Positions 1 to 6,353 of a DNA stretch of 24,364 nt are shown here, piece after piece. The notes below the pieces were generated by a model. That model made no database searches and was not told the DNA's origin. It worked only from the letters and a program-made list of their open reading frames with translations. This DNA comes from JAEZKC01 sp046546375 (GTDB taxonomy: Bacteria; Fibrobacterota; Chitinivibrionia; Chitinivibrionales; Chitinispirillaceae). A program made the position numbers and the translations under genes. The stretch spans positions 1 to 24,364 of the forward strand of contig JBKGXV010000050.1 of NCBI GenBank assembly GCA_046546375.1, in the 5' to 3' direction. Each line of letters opens with the position of its first letter. Position 1 is the first letter of the stretch.

Positions 1-27
1 CTCCGGGGTGTTAGACTCATCAGCAGG

Positions 28-61
28 GAGCGTGCTGTTCAAACATGAACAGCACGCTCTT
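28..61 (+). terminator. strong hairpin, possible terminator of an off-window gene
   Basis: A perfect 13-bp inverted repeat, GAGCGTGCTGTTC (28-40) and its complement (47-59), encloses a 6-nt loop. Only two or three T residues follow on the plus side and none on the minus side, so it is a very stable stem but a poor classical Rho-independent terminator. It could end a plus-strand gene lying to the left of the window, or end the minus-strand transcript of the gene at 173-499. The rest of 1-172 holds no gene that can be supported. Confidence 0.5.
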
Positions 62-172
62 AAATCCAAATCAACGTCCCTTCAGTGTATCGATAATATC
101 CTCAACAGCACCTTTTGCCTAATACCCCACTCCTTATTTATCCCCAAAAAGACAGGCCCTCCCCTGCGGTGA

Positions 173-499
173 TCACACTCCCAGACGGTCGCACAGATCA
201 AGAAATTCCTCCTTGAACTGCGGAAGCTGGGGGAGGTGAAGCTCCCGGAGTTCGGCGTTCTTTTTTTGGGCGGTGCGGGAATTGAGATCGCTCAGATAGT
301 TTTTCTTGACATCCCGTGCCGTGGGGTATCTTTCATGGAACCGTGATTTTTCGCTTTTGGTGCTCTTGAGCACATCCCTGAACTTGGATTTTTCGCGTTC
401 ATTCGAAAAACGGTCTTCGCTGGTGTTGATAATGGGATCGAACACATGCCGATCCAGAAACGACACCAGTTTCTCCCGTGCCTCATTGGTCTGTGCCAT
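173..499 (-). CDS. conserved-looking hypothetical protein, 108 aa, charged and helical
   Basis: Small soluble protein with no signal peptide or membrane segment. It is very rich in Lys, Arg, Glu and Asp and should be mostly alpha-helical. It starts MAQTNEAREKLVSFLDRHVF and ends in a Leu/Pro stretch followed by an acidic helix (EEFLDLCDRLGV). The start is well supported: on the minus strand AAAGGAGGTGA lies a few bases before the ATG, close to an ideal Shine-Dalgarno sequence. I do not recognise a named family, although the N-terminal 'REKLVSFLD...FDPII' and the C-terminal 'LPxLPxFKxEFLDL' patterns look like a conserved hypothetical family. It is transcribed divergently from the FMN reductase gene, sharing a 126-bp intergenic region. 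No function is assigned. Confidence 0.8.
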   Translation of the reverse strand: MAQTNEAREKLVSFLDRHVFDPIINTSEDRFSNEREKSKFRDVLKSTKSEKSRFHERYPTARDVKKNYLSDLNSRTAQKKNAELRELHLPQLPQFKEEFLDLCDRLGV

Positions 500-625
500 A
501 GCTCACCTCCTTTGGGAAACTCGATACCGGCCATATTTCAGGATAAATGCAATCCACGCACCAGAGTTTCTGCATGATTGTTGCTGTTTGTATTAGATTC
601 ACCCCGCATAAGAAAGGAGAGGAGC

Positions 626-1210
626 ATGTCTTTGCGCTTACAGGTGATCGTCGGAAGTACCCGTCCGGGCCGTTTCAGTGAAAAGCCTGCACACTGGATA
701 TTGGAGAAAGCACAAAATAAGCCGGAGGTGGAGGCGGAGCTTCTGGATCTGAGGGAATATCCTCTGCCGTTTTTTGATGAGCCTCTCAGCCCCAGCAGTC
801 TCAAAGCCTACTCAAGCGACGTGGCAGTCAGGTGGTCGAAGAAGATTACCGAGGGGGATGGCTATATAATGGTCACACCCGAATACAATCACGGCTACTC
901 TGCAGTTCTGAAGAACGCGCTGGATTATGCCTACTACCCCTGGAACAGAAAAGCGGTGGGATTTGTGAGCTACGGGGGAGTTTCCGGGGCCCGGTCGATC
1001 GAGCAGCTCAGGCTGGTTGCTGTTGAGCTTCAGATGGCTCCGGTGAGAAATTCGGTACACATCCCGGTGGACCTTTTTGGTGAGTTGAAGCAGAAAGACG
1101 AGGTGAAACCAGGGGATTTCAGCAGCATTGACGGGTATGCCGACAGTTTTCTGGATCAGCTGATCTGGTGGACAAGGGTTCTCAAAAAAGCAAGAGAAGA
1201 GAAACTCTGA
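626..1210 (+). CDS. NAD(P)H-dependent FMN reductase (flavodoxin-like fold)
   Basis: Predicted cytoplasmic flavoprotein of 194 aa in the NADPH-dependent FMN reductase family (azoreductase/quinone reductase-like), which transfers electrons from NAD(P)H to flavin or quinone-type acceptors. The N-terminus LQVIVGSTRPGR is the first beta-strand plus the phosphate-binding loop for FMN (GSTRPGR). TPEYNHGYSAVLKNALDY near residue 84 is the second signature, contacting the isoalloxazine ring, and VGFVSYGGVSGARS is the third loop. The start at 626 is preferred to an in-frame ATG 48 bp upstream because AGGAGAGGAG lies immediately before it and the family begins at the first beta-strand. The physiological substrate cannot be read from sequence. 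It is monocistronic and divergent from the gene at 173-499. Confidence 0.9.
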   Translation: MSLRLQVIVGSTRPGRFSEKPAHWILEKAQNKPEVEAELLDLREYPLPFFDEPLSPSSLKAYSSDVAVRWSKKITEGDGYIMVTPEYNHGYSAVLKNALDYAYYPWNRKAVGFVSYGGVSGARSIEQLRLVAVELQMAPVRNSVHIPVDLFGELKQKDEVKPGDFSSIDGYADSFLDQLIWWTRVLKKAREEKL

Positions 1211-1308
1211 TGTGTAGTGATTCATTTAATGCTTTAAATGTCGTGGGCGGAAATGTGTGAAAAATGGTGCTGAAATGATTCAATCCTGTGTAGTGAAATA
1301 ATTATATT

Positions 1309-1341
1309 CCCCTCAGAAGGACTTATTCTTTTTCAGGGGAG
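1309..1341 (+). promoter_or_regulatory. RBS-sequestering hairpin before the GH74 gene
   Basis: CCCCT (1309-1313) can pair with AGGGG (1335-1339), and inside that AGAA can pair with TTCT, giving an imperfect stem. The 3' arm overlaps the purine-rich Shine-Dalgarno AGGGGAG (1335-1341), six bases before the ATG at 1347. If it folds, the ribosome-binding site is masked. The pairing is seen in sequence; the regulatory role is inferred. The 136-bp intergenic region also carries TGTGTAGTGA twice (1211-1220 and 1287-1296). Confidence 0.35.
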
Positions 1342-1346
1342 TTGTC

Positions 1347-3962
1347 ATGGGTAAAAATTCCGTATATGCCTGCATTACCGTACTGATTCTGTTTTCCGGC
1401 TCCGTTACTGCCCAAAAGGAGTACACCTGGGGCACGGTCACCATGGGCGGGGGAGGATTCGTCTCCGCAATCATCACCTCCAAAACGGAACAGAACGTGA
1501 TCTATGCCCGTACAGATGTGGGAGGAGCTTACCGCTGGAATGAGGCGGGGCAGTCCTGGGAGAGCATCACCGACTGGGTCGGTCCGGATGATATGGGGCT
1601 TCTGGGAATCGAAGCACTGGCTCTGGATCCCAACAATCCCAATCGGGTGTATATGCTGGCCGGTACGGATTACTGGAATGAGGGCAAGACTGTGATTCTG
1701 CGTTCCGATGATTACGGTACCACATTCGATACCATCAATGTGACATCTCTTTTCAAAGCACACGGCAACGGATACGGCCGGCAGAACGGTGAACGTCTGG
1801 CTGTGGATCCAAACAATCCGGATATTCTTTACTGCGGAACCCGCTATGACGGTTTGTGGAAAAGTACGGATCGGGGGACCAGCTGGACGAAAGTCGAAGG
1901 GATAACCGCCCCTTCAAACGAGCAGGGTATCTGCTTTGTTCTTTTTGATCAGAACAAAGTTGTCGATGGAATGACTCAAAAAATCTTTGTCGGTATGTCC
2001 GCCACCGAAGAAAATCTCCACATGAGTGATGATGGGGGGAAGAGCTGGGAGCTCATTGAGATGCCTGAACTTTCAAAGCAGGTCATGCCTCAGCGGGCAG
2101 TGCTTACACCCGGAGGGCGGTATCTTTACCTGACAGCTGCAAACGGAGCCGGGCCGGGTTTCGGCAACGGTGTCACTATCAGCCGCGGCGCCGCGCTCAG
2201 GTACGATACAGAAGAGAATTCATGGACAAACATTTCCCCTGAGAACTGGATTGACGATCCGCCAGATCCCGAGTATCCCGACCAGACCCAGTGGGATGCT
2301 CATTTCGGCGGTTTCGGCGGCATTTCCATGAATCCTGCAGACTCGAACCATATAGTGATTTCATCCATCAATGCCTGGAAACCTCAGCGCTGGGACAATT
2401 CCACTGCCGCGGGATGGGGAGACAAGATTTTCGCCACAACAGACGGCGGAGAAAACTGGACCAGTGTGTTCGGCGATATAGATGATTCTGAGATCAGCTC
2501 TGTTCCCGATGATGCTCCCATTGCAGTTCTTTATAAAAACGACTATAACTGGATTGAGGGTGAGAGCATACATTGGGCCGGAAGTATTGAATTTGATCCA
2601 TTCAATCCCGACCGGGTATTCGTGACTTCGGGAAACGGGATCTACATGGCTGATAACTTCTCGCCCGGGGAGAGGTTCAGGTGGAATTTCTGTGTTCGCG
2701 GGCTGGAGGAGACTGTTCCCATGGATCTGGTCAGTATTCCCGGTGGTCCGCTTGTCACCGTGATACTCGATTATGACGGATTTGTTCATGATGATGTGAC
2801 TCAGCCGGTGTCGAAAAGCCGTCACTCACCCCAGATCGGCTCCACAACAAGTATCGATTACGCAAAGCAGAATGCCTCGGTGGTGGTGAGAGTGGGAGGC
2901 AACGACAAGGCTGCGGATCACGACGAGTATGTGTTTCCGCTTTACTATTCCACCGATACCGCCAGGACCTGGACCAAATTCACCACCCATCCGGAACCGG
3001 GGCAGAATTACAAAGGTGATATTGCCGTTTCTGGTGACGGGGAAGTGGTTCTGTGGGCTCCTGACGGTGCAAATACGGTCTACCGCACCGACAACTGGGG
3101 GGAGACCTGGACAGAGTGTGAAGGTATTTCACACCAGGAGCCCTTTCCTGCAGCTGATCCTGTAAACCCGGATGTGTTCTACGCCTTCGGAGGTGGCATT
3201 TACAAAAGTACCGACAGGGGTGTAACTTTCACTCGGGTGAGTGAAAGGAATTTTTCCTGGACCAATGATATGCAGTTGACTCCCGGAGTGGAGGGACATG
3301 TGTGGGTGGTCGGTTATGCCTGGGATGGTATAAACGGAGGCTTTCTTGCGCGTTCCACCGATGGCGGGGTTACTTTTGAAAATGTTGATCCGGAGGTGAA
3401 TTCCGCATATACCCAGAAAGTCCAGCATGCCGAGGCGGTTGGGTTCGGGAAAGCTGCTCCCGGTGAAGATTATCCCGCTATTTACATTTACGGTACCATC
3501 GAGGGTGTGAAGGGTGTCTGGATGTCTGTTGACGAGGCCGGAAGCTGGACAAGAATAGATGATGGAATGCATCAGTTCGGTGCGCTTGCAAACGGAAATT
3601 TTGTACGGGGCGATGCCAATACGTTCGGGGTGGTGTATCGCAGTACTGCCGGCAGGGGTATTGCCGTAAGGATGCCTGCTGAGTGGGCGGATGAACCGGT
3701 CAGCTCGGTTGTGACCGGGAAATCTGCACGCTTGTCATCCGTTTGTTTGAAAGGCAATTCGCTTGTGCTCGGAAGTATTTCCGAGCCCCTGGTGGTGAAA
3801 GTGCACAATCTGAGGGGACAGACTGTGTTTCGAAAAGAGTTCAGAACATCGGCTTCTTTGAGGCTGGATTCATTTGTGAAAACTGCAGGTATCTATGTGA
3901 TATCCGTTCAGAGCAGAAAAAAGAAGCTTGTTTTCAGCCGAATGTTCAAAATGGTCAAATAG
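1347..3962 (+). CDS. secreted GH74-family endo-xyloglucanase-like protein with T9SS-type sorting tail
   Basis: Predicted extracellular glycoside hydrolase (871 aa) that would cleave the beta-1,4-glucan backbone of xyloglucan or a related glucan. Residues 1-22 are a signal peptide ending VTA-Q. The rest is a double seven-bladed beta-propeller with recurrent BNR-like strands such as YRTDNWGETW and KSTDRGVTF. The catalytic pair of GH74 fits: Asp57 in YARTDVGGAYRWN and Asp475 in ILDYDGFVHDDV, 418 residues apart, like the roughly 410 separating the two aspartates in characterised members. The last ~75 residues (VVKVHNLRGQTVFRKEF... AGIYVISV... MFKMVK) match a T9SS type A sorting domain. No carbohydrate-binding module is visible. 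Substrate specificity within GH74 is inferred. It is monocistronic and ends in an intrinsic terminator facing the next gene. Confidence 0.85.
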   Translation: MGKNSVYACITVLILFSGSVTAQKEYTWGTVTMGGGGFVSAIITSKTEQNVIYARTDVGGAYRWNEAGQSWESITDWVGPDDMGLLGIEALALDPNNPNRVYMLAGTDYWNEGKTVILRSDDYGTTFDTINVTSLFKAHGNGYGRQNGERLAVDPNNPDILYCGTRYDGLWKSTDRGTSWTKVEGITAPSNEQGICFVLFDQNKVVDGMTQKIFVGMSATEENLHMSDDGGKSWELIEMPELSKQVMPQRAVLTPGGRYLYLTAANGAGPGFGNGVTISRGAALRYDTEENSWTNISPENWIDDPPDPEYPDQTQWDAHFGGFGGISMNPADSNHIVISSINAWKPQRWDNSTAAGWGDKIFATTDGGENWTSVFGDIDDSEISSVPDDAPIAVLYKNDYNWIEGESIHWAGSIEFDPFNPDRVFVTSGNGIYMADNFSPGERFRWNFCVRGLEETVPMDLVSIPGGPLVTVILDYDGFVHDDVTQPVSKSRHSPQIGSTTSIDYAKQNASVVVRVGGNDKAADHDEYVFPLYYSTDTARTWTKFTTHPEPGQNYKGDIAVSGDGEVVLWAPDGANTVYRTDNWGETWTECEGISHQEPFPAADPVNPDVFYAFGGGIYKSTDRGVTFTRVSERNFSWTNDMQLTPGVEGHVWVVGYAWDGINGGFLARSTDGGVTFENVDPEVNSAYTQKVQHAEAVGFGKAAPGEDYPAIYIYGTIEGVKGVWMSVDEAGSWTRIDDGMHQFGALANGNFVRGDANTFGVVYRSTAGRGIAVRMPAEWADEPVSSVVTGKSARLSSVCLKGNSLVLGSISEPLVVKVHNLRGQTVFRKEFRTSASLRLDSFVKTAGIYVISVQSRKKKLVFSRMFKMVK

Positions 3963-3989
3963 AAGTTTGCTGATCTGGTTTGCGGACAG

Positions 3990-4016
3990 GGGAGAAGCAT
4001 GACTCTTCTCCCTTTT
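3990..4016 (+). terminator. Rho-independent terminator after the GH74 gene
   Basis: A perfect 8-bp stem, GGGAGAAG (3990-3997) and CTTCTCCC (4005-4012), with a 7-nt loop is followed by TTTT. It lies 27 bp past the GH74 stop codon and just before the end of the convergent membrane-protein gene, so it may also slow the opposing transcript. Confidence 0.85.
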
Positions 4017-4026
4017 CAAGTGGCTG

Positions 4027-4860
4027 TCATGTCTTTTTCTTCAGCTGTACTCGGTTGAAATACTCCGATACCGACTGAGTCAGTTCGCTTCTGTTTCCCA
4101 GGAGGGAAGATACCACCAGGCAGCAAAGGGAAAGAGTCATGCCCATTGTGAAATTGAAAGGCACACTCAGACCGAAAAAACTTCCCGCAGCGAAACCCGC
4201 CTGTATCAGACCGAACAGAGAAAAACCGACAAGGGCTGCCCAGAAGCCTATCCTGAGTTTCATGATTAGTGCAGCAAGCAGCAGAGAATCCACAACGATC
4301 ATGGAAAAGTGAACCCATATATTCCAGAGCGTTGCGGTTTCCAGCTTCAGACTGGCGATACCGTATATGTGAATCATCAAACCAGCCCAAAGAACAATAT
4401 GAGGAGTTTTTGAATACCACCTCTGAACCTTTTTTCCGAACCAGCCGGACTCTTTTTTCCAAACCAGCACTTTGGGCAAGGTGAGAAAAGAGAAAAGAAG
4501 AACAGCGGCCTGAAGAGAAAAGGATGGTACTTCCCATACCGGCAGAGTAACTACATGTGTGGAAAGATAGGAATAGTTGACTGCGACATCGGCTGCAATC
4601 ACTATGAAAGCGGCAACGGCACCTGCCCACCGCTTGAAAAGTAGCAGAACCACTATCAGGGGATCGACAAAGAGAAGACTTGTCCAGAAGCAGTTGTAGA
4701 ATCCACTTACGTCACCGATTTTCGAGTAACCCAGAAAGCCCTGTTTGATTACATCGGCTGTGTGGGTTGCAGTTCCTATGAGGAATGCTGATACAAGCAC
4801 CAGTGTAATGAACCTTCCGGATAAATCCTCGGAAACGGGTCTTGGTGAATGTTTATCCAT
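4027..4860 (-). CDS. multi-pass membrane protein of unknown function, 277 aa
   Basis: Integral membrane protein with about seven or eight hydrophobic helices, roughly at residues 17-35, 57-75, 80-98, 117-133, 153-170, 181-201, 205-233 and 237-257. Loops are short apart from a basic, aromatic one near 134-152 (KKESGWFGKKVQRWYSK), which would be cytoplasmic by the positive-inside rule. The C-terminal tail is also basic (QLKKKT). I see no transporter signature, catalytic motif or cofactor-binding pattern and assign no function. Scattered His residues in or near helices (HTADVIKQ, STHVVTL, HIYGIAS, WVHFSMIVVD) might bind a metal or haem, but this is speculation. The ribosome-binding site is weak (AAGAAGAAGAGA directly before ATG). 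It is convergent with the GH74 gene and divergent from the nuclease-RecBCD block. Confidence 0.8.
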   Translation of the reverse strand: MDKHSPRPVSEDLSGRFITLVLVSAFLIGTATHTADVIKQGFLGYSKIGDVSGFYNCFWTSLLFVDPLIVVLLLFKRWAGAVAAFIVIAADVAVNYSYLSTHVVTLPVWEVPSFSLQAAVLLFSFLTLPKVLVWKKESGWFGKKVQRWYSKTPHIVLWAGLMIHIYGIASLKLETATLWNIWVHFSMIVVDSLLLAALIMKLRIGFWAALVGFSLFGLIQAGFAAGSFFGLSVPFNFTMGMTLSLCCLVVSSLLGNRSELTQSVSEYFNRVQLKKKT

Positions 4861-5245
4861 TCTCTTCTTCTTGTGGAAAGTGAAAGCAGTTAAGTCATTT
4901 AAAAATAGTGGAGTTCCTCCATGAGGGAAAAGCTATATATGAAACTTTTTGATGGTGCGGCTAGAGGCAGCAACGGAAATGGAAAAAAAAGAGCGTAAGT
5001 TATATGAAAAAGTATCTTATTTGGTCTTTTTCAGGCAGTAACAGGCAGCGGATATACTGTACCAACTGCATGTCTCAGGAGTTTTGTTTACTTTTAATAA
5101 TTTGCCGTGTATTATAATACACAGAATCTTTCTTTAACCCCTTTACATGGATATTGGCCGCTGGTGTATATTCTTTTGGAGCTTCAATTCAGAGTGAATC
5201 AGGCCGGTAACGGCAGAATCCACATACTCAGTTTTCAAAGGCCAC
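4861..5245. other. 385-bp divergent intergenic region between membrane gene and nuclease-recCBD block
   Basis: No reading frame here looks coding. The stretch contains the 16-bp palindrome listed separately, an AT-rich patch around 5086-5118 suited to promoters in both directions, a direct repeat CAGGCAG at about 5033-5050, and a small hairpin GCCG-GTAA-CGGC near 5204-5215. The 5' untranslated region of the nuclease gene would be over 100 nt if transcription starts near the palindrome. Confidence 0.6.
5107..5122. promoter_or_regulatory. perfect 16-bp palindrome, probable operator overlapping a -10 element
   Basis: GTGTATTATAATACAC reads identically on both strands. Its centre contains TATAAT (5113-5118 on plus, and the equivalent on minus), a consensus -10 hexamer, so a dimeric regulator bound here could block transcription in both directions. 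No good -35 sits 16-18 bp upstream on either strand. It lies 124 bp before the nuclease gene and about 245 bp before the membrane gene. The regulator is unknown; a LexA-, TetR- or GntR-type dimer site is possible by symmetry only. Confidence 0.55.
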
Positions 5246-5947
5246 ATGATGCTTTATGAAAATTACAATCGTGAAGAACGCAATCTCTGCAGCCATCTGT
5301 TCCGGCTTCTTCACGAACCCCAAAACGGCCATTCTGCCCTCAGACAGTTTCTGGGAAGGGACTGTGATGGCGGGAGGGTCAAAATCTACTCTGAAGTTGC
5401 GCTGATTCGTGATGCCTACCATGTCCGAAAGCCGCACGTTTCTTCTTTCATGTCCAGACTCGTGCAGCTTGTCGCCAAACAGCATTCTCTTGAGGATCAC
5501 ACACCTTTTTGCGATATTCCGGATGAATTGAAGGATCCGTGGAGGACTCACCCTAAAGATCTCGGTGGGAAGTTCTTAAAGAGGCACGGATCTTATCTGA
5601 AAAAGGACGATCGTCAGCTTTACGGTCTGATACAGGCGTATTTCGGTGCAAAACCGGATCTGGCTGTTTGTCTCGAGAACGAGATTGTTGTGTACGAGGC
5701 AAAGTTCACGGAAAGTTTCAATGAACATCAGATCAGGAGAGCCGCTTTGATCGCAGAAGTTTGGGCAGAACTTCTCTACTGTGATCTGGGTTATCAATCA
5801 CCTCCCGATGTCACGGTGAAACGGTTGGGATTGGAAAAGTACTCGCCTGAAATTTCCTGGGAGAAGGTTGCTGTTGTAGCGCATGAGATACTGGGAGCGG
5901 AGGACAAGACAAGTAAAGCTCTCAAACTGGCCGTAGTGAATAACTGA
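5246..5947 (+). CDS. PD-(D/E)XK nuclease-like protein, 233 aa
   Basis: Predicted soluble protein with a restriction-endonuclease-like core. Residues 137-153 read PD(L)...(12 residues)...YEAKF, so Asp138, Glu151 and Lys153 form the canonical PD-X(n)-EXK metal-binding triad, placed on two predicted beta-strands (DLAVCL and EIVVYEAKF). Glu50 in KIYSEVALI could be the extra helix A acid seen in such folds. The N-terminus, NYNREERNLCSHLFRLLHEP, is a distinctive amphipathic helix of a kind I associate with uncharacterised nuclease-like proteins rather than a classical restriction enzyme. The ATG at 5246 follows AAAGG at normal distance. The next gene starts 4 bp after the stop and recCBD follows, so co-expression with DNA-end processing genes is likely. 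Whether it cuts DNA, and which substrate, is not known. Confidence 0.75.
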   Translation: MMLYENYNREERNLCSHLFRLLHEPQNGHSALRQFLGRDCDGGRVKIYSEVALIRDAYHVRKPHVSSFMSRLVQLVAKQHSLEDHTPFCDIPDELKDPWRTHPKDLGGKFLKRHGSYLKKDDRQLYGLIQAYFGAKPDLAVCLENEIVVYEAKFTESFNEHQIRRAALIAEVWAELLYCDLGYQSPPDVTVKRLGLEKYSPEISWEKVAVVAHEILGAEDKTSKALKLAVVNN

Positions 5948-5951
5948 AAGG

Positions 5952-6266
5952 GTGAACCCGGAGTTGAATTCATTTAACAGGTCAGCGCTGAGTAGAATTG
6001 CCGGTATTATCAGTCATATCAGAGGCGAACTGGATCCGCAGGAGAAGAAGATTGTGAATCAGGCACGAAAAAAGGCACTGCAGATAAAAAACGAAGAGGA
6101 AACAGTTCTTTTTCTGGATACTGTATCCCGCCAGTTCAGAAGCAGACCTCATCTGGGTCCTGCTTTCATCAGATGGCGGAAAAGAGAAATGAAGGAATCT
6201 GGTATCACAGATGAGGCATTGATGAAGCTTGCGGAGAAACTCGGAAAGAGGGATAGGGGCTTTTAA
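5952..6266 (+). CDS. small helical basic protein of unknown function preceding recC
   Basis: 104-residue protein, strongly charged (about a third Lys, Arg, Glu or Asp) and predicted all-helical, with no signal peptide or membrane segment. Segments such as DPQEKKIVNQARKKALQIKN and DEALMKLAEKLGKRD look like amphipathic helices able to bind nucleic acid or a protein partner. It begins with GTG at 5952, only 4 bp after the nuclease gene stop. A TTG at 5964 is an alternative start, and neither has a well-spaced Shine-Dalgarno, so translational coupling to the upstream gene is likely. I recognise no family. Tight linkage to a nuclease and to recCBD suggests a role with one of them, but that is inference. 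Confidence 0.7.
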   Translation: MNPELNSFNRSALSRIAGIISHIRGELDPQEKKIVNQARKKALQIKNEEETVLFLDTVSRQFRSRPHLGPAFIRWRKREMKESGITDEALMKLAEKLGKRDRGF

Positions 6267-6282
6267 TAATAAGGTTTGTTCT

Positions 6283-6313
6283 TTGTTTTACCCTACCATA
6301 TTATTATTATAAT
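6283..6313 (+). promoter_or_regulatory. possible promoter for recCBD
   Basis: The 87-bp gap before recC is very AT-rich. TTGTTT (6283-6288) lies 16 bp before TATTAT (6305-6310) and 19 bp before a perfect TATAAT (6308-6313). Transcription would begin about 35 bp upstream of the recC ATG. This is a weak match by eye and would make recCBD partly independent of the two upstream genes. Confidence 0.35.
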
Positions 6314-6353
6314 ATCATTCAGCGCAGTTGAAACATTTTAACCCCGGTTTTGT

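Noticed and set aside
71..118. Minus-strand tail AKGAVEDIIDTLKGR followed by a stop, resembling the end of a CsbD-like or small helical protein
   Set aside because: Only 15 codons are open before an in-frame TAG, with no start or Shine-Dalgarno in frame; too short to call.
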